Shown: positions 37,201-49,359 of the stretch, one piece after another
Layout of the letters: every line of letters starts with the position of its first letter
Position numbering within the stretch: the first letter of the stretch is position 1
DNA from: Lethocerus indicus
Taxonomy: Eukaryota; Arthropoda; Insecta; Hemiptera; Belostomatidae
NCBI GenBank assembly: GCA_019843655.1
Contig: JACDQD010000104.1
Span: 1,798,001-1,862,000 of the forward strand
Reading direction: 5' to 3'
Length of the DNA: 64,000 bases
Program-made: the position numbers and the translations under genes
The notes under the pieces: generated by a model
Told to the model about the DNA's origin: nothing
Databases searched by the model: none
The model's input: the letters and a program-made list of their open reading frames with translations, nothing else

Positions 37201-38225
37201 TGCGACCCGGTCCTGTAGCCAAGAATCTTTCTGGAGAATTTTTCAGAGACCGATTCACAATAGTCGTTTTCCTTTTTTATTATTTCGTCTTAAAAACCGA
37301 GCGGCGATAAAGTATTTACGACTCGGTTCTGCCTGCCGAGCGCGATGAAAGAATTTTTATTTCTATATTTTCAATATTCTTTGCGACCGGAGTGTATGAT
37401 CGAATCGCAAATTGGATTCTCGTAATGCTCCGGTTCGGGCAACAGGTACTGTCCGTTAAATTAAAATCGAGGCCGTATTACTTTTGCACTGACTGCTACC
37501 AGTATTGTATTTATGTAAAAAAAATAAACTTTTTTTTACGATCATTTTACAATAATCATTTTATTACGAGTTTGGTAGCGTAATACATACATTTATTAAA
37601 AATTTGAAGAGTCTTATTTTCGGCCGAACTTTATACACAAAATATATATTATTGGGTATCCGGTAGAATATGGAGTTACGGAGCCATAATCGGGTGAACT
37701 CGTACGAATTTCCTCGATATCCTACGGATCGCCTCCCACCGCACGTACCCCTATAGGGTGGCGGGTATCAGGGAAGTGAGAGAGGCAGTTTCGGTTTAAA
37801 TCACTTTGTTTATTCTTCGCAAAACGGATAAGGCTTTGGGCGCCCTCCCAATAGAGCCGGGGAGTCGTGCGGGCGAGCAGCGCCACAACAGCATCGGCGT
37901 CGGAATCGATTCCGCGGTAAAGGGGATGATAGGAAGAAGGAAGGAGAGAGGAGGAGGAGAGAAAAGGGCCTTTCTTTTGAGGCCGTTCCCTATGATTGAA
38001 AAGGAGGGCTCCCACCGCACTCTGCTGTATAAGCAATAGGCGGGATTTGCATTTATTAGGGGCTAGAGACGCCCCGTAACAAGCCCCATCCCACCCCCGC
38101 CCCTCTATTATATTCCACCACCGACAATATCTCATCTCTAGAGGGGCCCGGACCACGAATACATTACCCTCAGGTAAAACTCTTTCTGTCTCTCGCCTTT
38201 GTCTTATTTCAACCGGGGTTGTGGA

Positions 38226-38333
38226 GCGAGTGGAAGAGGGAGAGAGTAAAGAGAGAGAGACAGAGAGGGAGAGGGAGGGAGAGGAGAGAGAGAGAGAGAG
38301 AAAGTGTGAGGGAGGGAGTGAGGGAATGAGAAA
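38226..38333 (+). repeat. Imperfect GA-rich tract
   Basis: About 108 bases of almost pure purine (GGGAGAGAG variants). Its complement accounts for the Ser/Leu-rich start of the longest open frame of the window (37722-38363, minus), which therefore is not treated as a gene. Confidence 0.92.
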
Positions 38334-38562
38334 GGTCTTTGTGGAAGGGGGGGTGGACTCCACGGGGACGTTTCATGCATTTTAATGAGCTGCCCGGCCA
38401 ACAATTACCCCGCCGGCAGCAGCCCCCTTTTTAACAGTCACCGGGTTTCTTATTCGCAGTCGACTAAGCCTGTTGCTCTTTCTCATATTCTCTTACTTGT
38501 TTGTTGTTAAGTCGACAACACCAGATGAATACTAAACGTGTTATGATACTCCCCCCGTTTGT

Positions 38563-38587
38563 GGGGGGGGGGGGGGGGGGGGGGGGG
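38563..38587 (+). repeat. Homopolymer of 25 G
   Basis: An unbroken run of 25 G follows CCCCCC at 38551-38556 and GTTTGT. It could form a G-quadruplex or pair back to the C run. Its length may be unreliable because sequencers slip in such runs. Confidence 0.95.
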
Positions 38588-39232
38588 TGTTAGGTGGCTG
38601 CTCCGACCGGGACGGAGTACTGGAACACTGGAAGGCAGTTATAATTTTATGGGATATCGGCAATTACCCCGTGCCCTACGAATGGCGCCTAGTTTCAAAT
38701 AATCTATTTCCTCTTCCTTATATTGTTTCCTTATTTAAACTAATTTATCTCAGGATAGACACAATAACTTTTGTTTTGTAATGAATCATTGCGGTTCGCC
38801 TTAAATAGATGTCCGCTAGTTAAAAGATTCAATGATTTAGCTTCAGAAAGTCATAAAAACATATTATACTTTTCAAACCACTTTGTAACTGGGATTTATA
38901 AATTTAATTCCAAATTTCCCTCGAACATAATTCTACCTACGCATTGGATCTTAATCCAAGTATATCGTAGATATCTACGGTACTATGCATGTTAAGTCAG
39001 AAGGTTTACAAGACGGTGCTTATTATAACAGGTTCTTCAACTGTAAAAAACTGACCACTGTGGACGAGAAATATAGACCTCCTATGTCCTGACACCTTGA
39101 GACCACTTAGCGTGTTTTACTTTGGTTAGCACCTTCTTCTTTCCTCCGGCCATCACCTTCTTCTTATCGCGGTTGGATCTCCGGACGCCCACGGGTATTA
39201 CCATAAGTCCCCCCCGAGTCCTTATGTCTTAC

Positions 39233-39265
39233 CGCTGTCTTGTGTATAAAACGAACTGACACTTT
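39233..39265 (-). other. Candidate micro-exon on the minus strand (33 nt)
   Basis: On the minus strand CGTTATCTCATATTTATGTTTAG precedes a 33-nt segment, followed by the donor GTAAGACAT (plus strand TCTTAC at 39227-39232). All three frames are open; one reads KVSVRFIHKTA. Both sites are reasonable, but no flanking exon is visible. Confidence 0.2.
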
Positions 39266-42200
39266 CTAAACATAAATATGAGATAACGGCGCACCCCGCC
39301 TTAAGTGTACCCCTTTAAAAACAATTTCGAGATATATAACTTATTATTATACAGCTTGGGACCGAATTCTCGATTGTAAATTTGAAATATTTCTAGAGTT
39401 TCTGCCGTCGGAGTAATTTGTTATTTAATTTCTAATATCACAATCCGACACCAAGGTTCCTTTCGTGATTAAAATATAAAAGCAATTATTTACTCCACAA
39501 TTTGTGCGCCTTCTCCATTAAAGGTTTTGTCGGTGTTTGATATTTACAACGAAATTGATTGACCGGGTGAAATTAATATCCTGTATGATTAACGGCTATA
39601 AATTACTCCTGCGCGCCCGGACCGAAGGCCATTCCAGTTTTAATTTGATAGATTTCGGGCCAAAACTTGTTTGTTTCTTAGAAGTTATTTATAATATACT
39701 AAATTGCTACACTTAAAAACTTAAGGAATACATTTCACGAGTGTCATTTTTTTTTCCATTTTTAACATCGATATTTATGAACTGACTTGCCGTAAATTCA
39801 TATTTGTTGATGGTATAAGACAAAATAAAAAAAGGTGATTTATTTATAACCGTCAGTTTTATTGGCTATAATGTCTGTTTTCTTGTAACTGTAACTGCAA
39901 CATATAAAATGTATATATACAATTTTTTTTGGATACAGATCGTTGAATTATTAATTTGAATTTTGTCTTTTATTGTGTTAATACATATTGGTGTCATGTC
40001 AAGACATAAATATATTCGTATTGTTGAGATCAAACTCCAAAGCAAAGGAAAAACATGTCAACCAAATATATATAAATATTCGTAAGTGTTATTGAAAGAA
40101 ACAACAGGCAAAAAATAGTTTCTTAATTTCCTATAATTTATGAAGTCTTCCTCTAATAAATAAGTATGCAAGTTTTTGTGAGCACCTCTAAACTTATTAA
40201 ATAGTTTAACTCCTAAATAAGATTTATAAAAATCACTACTGTACTTCATTCGTGCAGGAGAAGGTTAAGTGTAACTAATTTCAGGATAACGTTTAAGGGC
40301 AGTTGCTACGTTGAAATGTCCGTTTAAGGGGCCGGACAATAAATTACGATGCTGTCGTTCCCAGTTAAACCTCTAGCCCCGTGCGTTGGCCACATTTCGC
40401 ACGATTATTGCCGTAACAAACGCGGTCGCCGAGCCTAATCCGGCCGGGGGCCCGGGAATTCTTTCGGCCCCCGTTTCGCCTGCAGCTGGTGACCGGGACG
40501 TGACTTCCCCCTAGTTAGGAGTCACCACCGCAGGGGGGTGAATCGGATCCCTAATCCGCCGGTATTACAATTAGCCGGGGCCGCGCCTCAGCACGGCTTA
40601 CCGGCACACCGTCCTCCTTGACTATTCATGATCTTCTTTGTGGACGTGCCCCATTCTTGACTGGGGCCGAGGCCCCTCGCCGGTATTAAGTCGAGCCGAG
40701 CTCTCCCTCCGGCTCCTCTTTCTGTGCGGTCGGCGACGCTTCATTTACCGCCGGAGTCGATATCCGGGGGCTCCTCACCAATTTAATTACTCATCGCCAA
40801 TCCTGCCCTTTCATCCCGTCCGAGGGTACCCAAGAACGCAATCGTCCTTATGATTAATGCATTTCACTAACCGAGACGGTTCGTCTGAGGTAGATCAATT
40901 TGTAAAACATAATCTTCTGCCATATTTTATAATTACGAGATGGGAGATTTATTGATAAATCTGAGGGTGACTTTATTTATTAATTATGAAGCAGAAGCCG
41001 TTGCTAGATTGGCAACCGGCCGCCTGAAAACAATGAACCCCGAGAGAAATGATGCCGTTATTGGAACGAGAGTGTGGTTCGGACCTTCAAAAATATATCG
41101 GGAAGTAATCAGGTGTCCAGTAATAGTTATTACCGCGATGAGATTTCAAGTACCATGAATTGCAGTATTTTCTGTTATCTGTATTTTAGACCGACTATAG
41201 CGGGTGCGGGGGCGTTCTCAGCCTTCGGCTGGTTCTCATATTAGTTCTGACTCGGACATTCTTTCATAGAAGTCCGTGGTCGACTGAACACCGTCGCTCG
41301 TCTGGTTTCAATTACTGAGACTCGACCCTGTTCTCTCCCCGATTCCTATTAGCCCTTGACATCACAAAAAACACGAATGCGAAAATCGGTTAAGATGCTT
41401 CTGCCTTTTGATGTTACTTTTTAGGATGGGATAGGTGAATTTTTCACTTGGTTATGACTATTTCTAAAGAAAGCCGCCGAAAAAAAATGTGGAAAGGATT
41501 TATAGTTGATCGGCTTTAGACTAAAATGGATATGTTGAATATCAAGTGGAAACGCTTTAAGGGTTTGGAACGTGTTTTCAATTTAGTTGTTTCCTCGAAT
41601 GATGTTCCTATTTTTTTTGTAATATAATGTAACACATTTCTTAGAGCAGGAACATAATATACTCCAAAATACCGCAGAGAGCGTGGCATTTTGGTGGGAC
41701 TACAAGAAAAGTTCGGTCTTGGAAGAGAAGCCAAAGAACGACTACCTGCGCAAAGGAGTGGCCCCTCTCACCCTCAACCCAACTGAGTTATTAATCTGGT
41801 AAGCGGGTAACCTTGGTTTGTGCGGGACTGGGGGCGGTGGAGGGTTGGAGGGAGCGCTAAAGGTCTTGAAACCGCTTTTGATGACGGGGAAGGAGAACAC
41901 CGTAGGGGGTATTGGGGGAGGGGACCTCCCTTTGTAAACGCTTTAGAAAGTTAATTAAATCTCGCGTCTTTTCTCCGCAGTATTAATTAGTCAAGAAAAT
42001 TGTTGGGAATTACAAGGGGTCGGCCGTGTTCCCCGGCGCCACCGAGGACGCGGCCGATTACTGTGTTTGGTCGGCGCGCTTATAATGCACCCGCGCCAAC
42101 TTTAAATTGCCCCTTGAATTATTGACAACGACCCCCCCCCTCCCTCCCATTCATCCATCGGTTTGGGGTTGGGGGAGTTTCGGTTTTTCGGGGTATAAAT

Positions 42201-42912
42201 TTAATATCTCCACCCCCTCTCATACCCGATCCCCTTCCACCCGTAGACCTATTCCTCGGTCCCCCCTGTATCGTCTTCACTCGGCCGGAACAGTTTTGCA
42301 GGTGGCCCTGGACCCTGCAGGTTAATTAAAATGTCCGCCAATTCCCCCAACCTCCACCACAACGGTGACCCCCCCCCACCCCAAACTAAACTGTCTACAC
42401 GAAATTCGCTTCTTAAATCACTTTCCTGTAACTTGCTTCGCTGGCAGTGTTAGGCAGAATTATCAAACAGTTGCACCCTAGAATTTCGGACATTGCTCTA
42501 GTGCACTGTGCCAATTAAAAATGGCGAAAACAAAACAATTTTAAACAAACACAAAGATTAACGGAAACAATTATTTTTCTAAGGAAATTCTACTGACAAT
42601 ATGCAAAATCGGTCCAGCCTAGACAAATAGACGAGTCATATCCAAATTTTTATTTTAGATTCTTAAAGTTTTAGCTTGTGTACCGCGTTCAGGTTGACCC
42701 AACAGAAAGCCAGCACACTCCGAAATATTTTAATAATATCAATATTAGATAATTAAAAAAAACCATTTGCCTACTCACATGAGTAATTTTGTGAAGGATT
42801 TCATTAACTTTTAAATTCGCTCAGCGTGATAATTATTACTTTTATAATTATTTATTGCTCGCCGAATCTTCTTAATTTATGCCTGGTGTGCGTGACCGGA
42901 CGGACTGGGTGG

Positions 42913-42935
42913 CCACCGGGCTCTGCACCCGGTGG
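42913..42935. repeat. Short perfect hairpin
   Basis: CCACCGGG at 42913-42920 pairs perfectly with CCCGGTGG at 42928-42935 across a 7-nt loop. Confidence 0.7.
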
Positions 42936-44037
42936 GAGATGACTAACGCCAACTTAATTTCCGTCGTTAATAGGAACGGATTCGAAAGATGCTTTTTTTT
43001 TCAAACGTTTACGATTTCCAGTCAGGCGATCGTCAGTTTAAATTCCCCGGCGGCTGAAATGATGACGGGGGGTGGGGGTAGACCGCCTCGGAAATAATAT
43101 TCGCCAAACTGATATTGAAATATGCCCAAATCCTCCCCCAGGCGGGGTTTCGGCGTATATAATGCTCCGGTAAATCTGTAAGGAATATCATTCCATCGGG
43201 GTGTACTTTGGGGGAGGGGACGGATTTGTATTCCTTGAAACCCACGTTGTGTCGCCTGTCGAGTAATGCTATCAGATGATTTCTGGAATCGGGAGCGGAT
43301 TTCCAGTTATTCGGTTACAGTCATTTTCCGACCGATATTTGGATTACTTTCGCAGTACCGGTTTTCCATCGACGTTTGGCTGATTTATTCTCAACAAATC
43401 TTCCTTTTGTTTCTTTTCGATCCTATGTAAACAAAATCCCCACGCTTATAGTACAACGTTACAAATTAATTACCTATCTCTTTCCTTATTCGATGAACGT
43501 GATTATAAATTAAATGATAAACTGAAAGGATGAACTTGAAGGAAACAGACGTATCAATTCGATTAGCAGCACTGTACATCAGATCTCAGGTAAAACAGCG
43601 GGGTTTTCAGAACCGCGTGTGTTTCAGTTATAAATAGAAAACTGCAAATTTTCAGTACTTTCTGGCTCCGACTGTGTGTTTATCCATGCCGGAGTGTGTT
43701 TTATCGAGGCTATCGAGACCAGATGATAAGGGTTCGCAAGTGAAAGAGAGATGTTAGTGTTGGTGAGAGAGATAGGGGTAGGTAATGAAACAACTGTGTT
43801 AGGGGGTTTGGTCGGGGCGCGCGGCCCTGTGAGCGTGCGGGGCGAGGAAGGGGGCATTGTAACGTGTCGGGCATTCTTAGCGTTTCATCCCTCCAGGAAA
43901 AAGTTAGTGCCGCTCGATGGTAGGGGGTGGGGGGCCTCTAATTGTTCCGGGGGAAGAAGGGTTACGGAAGCGTGCCCCCCTGGAAGGGGGCTCACCCACC
44001 TAATTTGTGCTCAGCAATTTGGACCACGGCGCCCCCC

Positions 44038-44099
44038 TCACTCTCTCTCTCACTCACACTTTCTCTTCTTCTCCTCTCAGTCTTTCTCTCTCTCTCTGG
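44038..44099 (+). repeat. CT-rich tract
   Basis: CT repeats with short interruptions. It provides the Ser/Leu-rich part of the 161-codon open frame at 43751-44236. Confidence 0.9.
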
Positions 44100-44311
44100 C
44101 CCGCCCTCGGTCCCTCCCCACCAGTGTTATTAATTTGTTACAAAGTAAAGCTATAATTTATATAGGCCCTTGCACTCTCACTCCTTCTCCTGCCGAAAAC
44201 TTGCCCACAATGTATCTCCTAAAAGCGGGCAATTAGTCCCCCCTCCCCCTCCCGCCCGTAGTCTTTGTTATGGTTCTCCAGTGTTATTGTAATGGCCGGC
44301 CGCGCCCACAA

Positions 44312-44328
44312 CTCTCTCTCTCTCTCTC
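44312..44328 (+). repeat. (CT)n microsatellite
   Basis: Seventeen bases of CT repeat directly next to the tRNA-like remnant at 44331. Confidence 0.94.
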
Positions 44329-44330
44329 AA

Positions 44331-44378
44331 AAGGACTCGAACTCTAACCGAGTGGTCTAGGTCGTAAACACGCTTAAA
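44331..44378. repeat. tRNA-like promoter remnant, orientation unclear
   Basis: On the plus strand, 44345-44364 reads TAACCGAGTGGTCTAGGTCG, close to the A-box region of Leu/Ser tRNAs. On the minus strand, 44333-44344 reads GAGTTCGAGTCC, close to a B box. The two signals lie on opposite strands, so this cannot be one intact tRNA. It may be a rearranged SINE fragment, and it abuts the CT microsatellite at 44312-44328. Confidence 0.25.
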
Positions 44379-46333
44379 TGAACAATTTTTCACGGGGCCC
44401 GGGGCCGCCGACGAAAGCGGCGGGTTTTCATTGTTGCCGGAGTCTCATAAGTTCTAATTGTGAAAAACGGTGCATGAAAAGTTATTGTAATTACGGGCGG
44501 TTGTTCCGGCACTGAATTAATACTCTGTCCTTTCGTTAATTTAGCTCCGATGAAATGTTGGCGCATAATTCAAACAGTAATTTCGATTTCGGCCGTGACG
44601 CACCTACGTAAATTGAAGGCTACAAATTTGCCATTTCTAATCAGATACCTTTCGGAAGTTGAAGTCGACCGCGTTAATAAAGAGTGGACGGCATCCTATC
44701 GATTTTCCACTTTTTAAATAAACACAATCTCTAAGCACGAGTATTAACCGAAATGAGGTAGGGACGGTAGTCGTTATTTATGGAGGAATTAATTAGGGAG
44801 TTGGCCTCGGGACCAATCAACCCCGACCCCTTCATAACCCGGCCCCCGGTGTATCGATCTATAATCCGCCATTATAGGCCGTTGTAGGACCCGTGTTAAG
44901 TACAGGTAGGGGGAGGGCTTTTGCAGGTTTCCTCTCATTACGGATACCTAGCATACCGGCAGTAATTACTGCGCGGCCCCACCTTCGCCTCAAATAATCC
45001 CTCAATATGCTAACCCGTACTCGGTCGGTCCCTCCGGATTTTTAACTTTCAGCCGGAACGGGGGATTGAATTCCCGATTTCCATTGTTCTAATTTGGGTT
45101 TTGACTTACCGTAGGGCCGTTGGGAGATTCCTTCTCCCCCCCCCCCACCTGCTGCCCTATGGAATGTTGATAACATTGAATTCCACCCGCGAACTGTATC
45201 AACCCCGTTTCGAGGGCACCCTCTGTCGTGGGGAAATTCCCGCTTGGAATTCCCTCCCCCGGCGGTCGGAGATTGGTTCAGTGACTCCCTCTCCATTATG
45301 CCTTTTAAGGGATGAGGTCTCCGATTTCGTTTAACTCTAAACCTTGAACAATGTGAATATACAACGGACAAGGCATTGTTTTTAAAACATAAAAGTAGAG
45401 CGGTTAATAATAGAGGAACGACTACAGTCGAGCTGAATTGTGGCCCTCGGTGGCCCTTCGTGGGTTACGGAGGCGACTACTGTTTTCAACTATGAATCCC
45501 CTTCCAGGGGAAGTTATCACCCTCCGACGACCGTTCACCCCAAACCCTTTGACACATCCCTTCTTATTAAAGACATGTGTTTGTTGTGTGTCGAACACAA
45601 GGGCCCTCCCACGTCCTCCATATTAGTATTCGTCACCCCTTGTAGGCCCCGGCTCCCCTCAGATCATTATCACGTGTAGCCATCTAGATTTTTTCCAGGT
45701 CGTGCGTTCGAAGTTTTCATCGCGTTTCCGTTTTTAATAATTGAATTAACTTTGAATGTCACTGTCGTAATCTCTAATGGATAGAGAGCCATCATATAAT
45801 ATATGTATTATTACTTTATTTGTGCGAATTCTCAACCGCGGAAGCTTGCAGCATGCAACTTGGAAAAAGAAGCAATTTGAATTCAATAATTGAATGTGCC
45901 TGTATATACATTACGCCTAATGAAATCCCACCGTCTGCTGCTGCAGAGGTGGTAATTGCTTTTGCAATTTAAAAGGATTACCGTTTGAGTAAATGAAGAA
46001 ATTTAGACATTAATAGTAGATACATTGATTGAAATGGAAGAAAAATAACCGGTTTCTTGATTTAATTAATTTGGAGTTGGATGGAATACCTCCCTGTGCT
46101 GCCTTCTAATAAATTGGGTGTTTAAAAATAAATATCGGCGAATATAGAAAGCCGTGAAATGATGGGCCTACAATGTAATCGAAATTAATACCATAAAGAT
46201 TGTTCTTGCAGGCAAATTTTATTATGCGTAAGCCGGGTTCAATAATTAGAGTCCAGCGACCTTCTATAAAAGTGAATAAACACATTGATTAAACTCTAAC
46301 GCCGTTCATTATAATATTTTCTAATTTATTTCA

Positions 46334-46516
46334 GTGCGATACCGTTGTCCTGAAAGTTGTTTCAGAATTATGTGTGGTATCAGCAGTGATATCAGAATTA
46401 TAACAGCCTATCAGATTGTTTCGATTATAGGTGCAATACTGGATGAGCTTTGGGCACATATAATATACATATTTTCCCGTATCGTATTAATTGAATGTCA
46501 CTATCATGATAATTGA
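46334..46516 (+). other. Strong 3' splice site followed by a 60-codon open frame
   Basis: ATATTTTCTAATTTATTTCAG ends just before 46334, giving a consensus branch site (CTAAT), a T-rich tract and CAG. The sequence after it stays open for 60 codons, including SDIRIITAYQIVSIIGAIL, to a TGA near 46516. The peptide is hydrophobic and unrecognised, and AT-rich sequence yields such frames by chance. A terminal exon cannot be excluded. Confidence 0.18.
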
Positions 46517-46587
46517 TATAGATAGAGGTTTGCAGGTTCGATTTCAAGTGCGCACCTGACGCTCACCGTGGCTCGTTCTCCTTCCAG

Positions 46588-46607
46588 CTGACCGCCGGCC
46601 TCCTTAG
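46588..46607 (+). other. Candidate micro-exon or tandem acceptor/donor cluster
   Basis: CGTGGCTCGTTCTCCTTCCAG, an excellent 3' splice site, ends at 46587. After 20 nt (CTGACCGCCGGCCTCCTTAG) comes the donor-like GTAAAC. The last part, CCTCCTTAG/GTAAAC, is itself a weak recursive-site match. No protein identity can be assigned. Confidence 0.2.
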
Positions 46608-47566
46608 GTAAACCACGTATCGTTCTTTCGATAAAAGAGCGGTTTTATTTATGGCCGGCTTAGTGGCCGGGTTTTTTGGCTAGTCGGAACACGTAGAGTG
46701 GAGATGGCGAGGCGTCGGAGATATATAGGAAGAAGGTGGGCGGCCTCTCTGCGTTTTAATCGGGCGCCTTAACGCGTCGGCGTCTTTGGCCCACAAGACC
46801 CGGAGCCAATTATTTCATTGGTCGGTTTAATTCTAATGAGAGGGGCAATAAAGAGAGAGACGGAGGAGACCGGGCGACTGAATGTTAATGCCCGGAGCTT
46901 TAATGCTATTGGCCGATGTCGCGCCGGATCGATTTCCAGATTCAATTTGAGCAGTGAGACTTCCCAACCTTCATTCCAATTTGAATGGCAGATATATCCG
47001 TTTTGAATAACATTTTGTTGAAACTGTTTCTACTTTTATTGATGATTAAACATCAACGCAGTTAAGGAAGTTTTAGAAAATGATTCGAACCACTACTAGT
47101 TCTTATATATTTTAGTACACAGTTAATTGACAGAAATGAACATTTAAATATTCGGCCAGCAATTTGGCCCACTTTAACCGGACTATCGTTTGTATATGAC
47201 CGTGTCAGACGAATAGCAATGCGAAGACGTCGGCACAATAATTTCCGAATCGCCGTCGCAATAATTTAGACGGTTCGGGCCCGCTCTGAGAGTGGTAAGC
47301 ACACGGCCCGGCCACCTGTCCCGCCTATAAATCATATCAAATTGCTCAAGCCCTGCATTCAAGTCGCGGTGTCCTCCTCCCGAGTTTTTATTTAGTGGGC
47401 CATGAAAATGAGGAGGTGCTTTTACATTGACTCAGTTCTGTTTATTGTATTGAATAGACGCTTAGGAGCCTTGGGATAACTCGGGCTCTAAGCAAATCTC
47501 TTACCGTATTCTCCTTGTCAGTAGATAAAATAACCAAATAATATCTGCTTTATTTAGTGTAAGAAA

Positions 47567-47582
47567 TATATATATATATAAA
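47567..47582 (+). repeat. Short (AT)n repeat
   Basis: About eight AT units in AT-rich sequence. Confidence 0.9.
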
Positions 47583-48029
47583 ATAACGTGTTTGATTAAT
47601 AAGAAGAATGTCTAGACTTTGTTAAAACACAAAGTGTCATGGCTAGAAAATGTGGTCAAACCTAGTTTAGTAATGTAATTCATTAAAGAATGAGTGTCCT
47701 ACCGTGGACACTGTACATGCGACCAGGAAGGCACGAGTAATCTGAGACGAGGTGCCGGAAAGCCATATCGGGAATGTTATTGTACTCCCTGTTATGTGTT
47801 TGCTCATTAATACTCCCAACCGGTGCTTATTGTGTTATTGAAGTTGCCGCCGCCTGTATTACCTCATTGAGTTAGCCGGCTGTGGCAATGGCGGTCCCAG
47901 AGGTATCACATAACAAGAGTACCGTACCAACCGGCTCGATATTAATTAGGCGAAGGATTTGCATATAAATCTAGTACGGTAGATCTTATCATTTGCGCTT
48001 ATCAGCAGCAGTAGGCGGAATGGCGGCTT

Positions 48030-48046
48030 CCTCTCTCTCTCTCTCT
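48030..48046 (+). repeat. (CT)n microsatellite
   Basis: Seventeen bases of CT repeat with no other feature nearby. Confidence 0.94.
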
Positions 48047-49308
48047 GGCAGTTACACTTAATGTAGAACAATATACATGTTTACGCATGGTTCAATAATG
48101 ATTTAGTCTATAGATTAGCGTTGTTTTAGCCACTTCTAAAGTAGAAAACAAAAACAGTAGAGATGTGTCAGAAATATTGAGTCCGAGTTACAACGTTATG
48201 GTGAATTGTGAATATTCGACATTTTCTCCTCAAGGGCAAAGCGCAAAGTCGATAAAGGTTTTTTAAGTCCCCTTAAATTCCACTGTAAATTAAGGCCCGA
48301 CTGAAGCGCTTTGTTAACTTTTTTGTTCGAGGGTCCCTCACAAAAGTCGACAGCGAATCGCAAACCTCGACCAATTATTCATTTGGACGAGGGCCTTGAA
48401 CGCTCGGATCGTCAACGGGAATTAACGAATTGCGGGTAGGAACGTTTTAAATAAAACGGGGACAGAGAAACGAGGGAAGAAGAATTTCGAGATAGCCAAC
48501 GGCTAGAAACAATGGGAATCAGAATGAATGATGAACGACCATTCAGGGATGAAAGGTTGACACACGACGACCAGTGTGATCAGCAGAGATGTTGGAGATC
48601 AGCTTGATACTACGCGTGGAACAAATGATGAGCTATTCCCGTGTCGAGCATAGTGCTCTATTCAACATAGAAAACAAGGGGTCAGGGGAGGGTTCGAATG
48701 TCGTTAGGCGTGTAATTGTGTTCTCCCGCTTGTTAGTGTTTGCCCTATGCTATGCCAATTTGGGGTTCTCGCCAATACAATTGCAACGTAGTGATAGGAA
48801 GCATGCATAGTCAGCAGTTAACTTCCGGACCCTCTTCGAGGCCACATCTAATAAAGTAATTACAGGAATGAACATTAAGATTCCGATATAGTATAATGCG
48901 TTGTTCGTTGATAATCCGCCTTATCGCCAACAAAACCGATTCATGTAAATCAAGAGAACGGGGACTCGAAAATGATCTGGACGCTATAATGAATGCCCGT
49001 GAAAAAATTATGAACCTGGGGGAATCCGATATAGGGAACAAATTATGGTGTGCGAGAGGAGGGAAGAGAGAAATCCCGGCGTAGTTCGTTGGACGTATGT
49101 TAAATGGTGTGTGTGTAACAGTTTCGGGATGGCGGAGCTATTGAGGGCCCTGGGGATGATGAGGGGGTGGTGAGGGGGTGCTGTCACTTGCAGTTGAGGT
49201 TAATTGTACGGAATCTACCAGCCGGGCGAAAGGCCACGGTGGTGAATGGGGGTGGGGGGAGGGGGTTAGCCGGCCTGGAAAATTGTTGCATTGATTAATG
49301 ACCACTAC

Positions 49309-49311
49309 AGA

Positions 49312-49356
<45 letters not shown>
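49309..49356 (+). repeat. (GA)n microsatellite
   Basis: A GA tract with one GGG interruption near its start. It follows a G-rich stretch (about 49143-49267) with several runs of five or more G, giving an extended purine strand. Confidence 0.97.

Positions 49357-49359
<3 letters not shown>

Larger units (their letters stand above)
28665..38225. other. Gene-free stretch with hairpins and the main recursive splice candidate
   Basis: GC-rich patches occur at 30.5-30.85, 31.75-32.05, 33.23-33.43, 34.6-35.0 and 36.6-36.83 kb, separated by AT-rich sequence. It holds the 31.63 and 34.16 kb hairpins and the 33861 acceptor/donor junction. The acceptor at 34132 (TTATTTTTCATGCAG) has only a weak donor after it. 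Confidence 0.45.
38588..49308. other. Gene-free stretch
   Basis: The region 38.65-40.25 kb is very AT-rich with nothing recognisable. GC islands occur at 40.32-40.86, 42.0-42.4, 43.8-44.12, 44.39-44.44 and 45.1-45.3 kb. Two near-copies of CGTCG..CAATAATTT occur in tandem at about 47229-47267. Exon candidates are limited to 39233 (minus), 46334 and 46588. Confidence 0.45.

Noticed and set aside
37722..38363. Longest open frame of the window, 213 codons on the minus strand
   Set aside because: It starts at GTG, its first part is the translation of a GA/CT repeat (Ser/Leu/Pro strings), and the rest has no recognisable domain.
43575..43640. Homeodomain recognition-helix look-alike (SQVKQRGFQNRVCF)
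   Set aside because: It recalls QVKIWFQNRR but lacks the invariant Trp, carries an extra residue, breaks after FQNR and has no upstream helices. Chance similarity is more likely.
43751..44236. 161-codon open frame starting at ATG on the plus strand
   Set aside because: It lies in a GC-rich island and runs through a CT repeat. There is no domain, and the composition explains the lack of stops.
45690..45712. tRNA B-box-like GTGCGTTCGAAG
   Set aside because: No A box at the right distance and no cloverleaf.
46536..46548. B-box-like GGTTCGATTTC
   Set aside because: No A box upstream at tRNA spacing.
48690..48706. B-box-like GGGTTCGAATGTC
   Set aside because: The upstream sequence does not give a convincing A box or tRNA arms.
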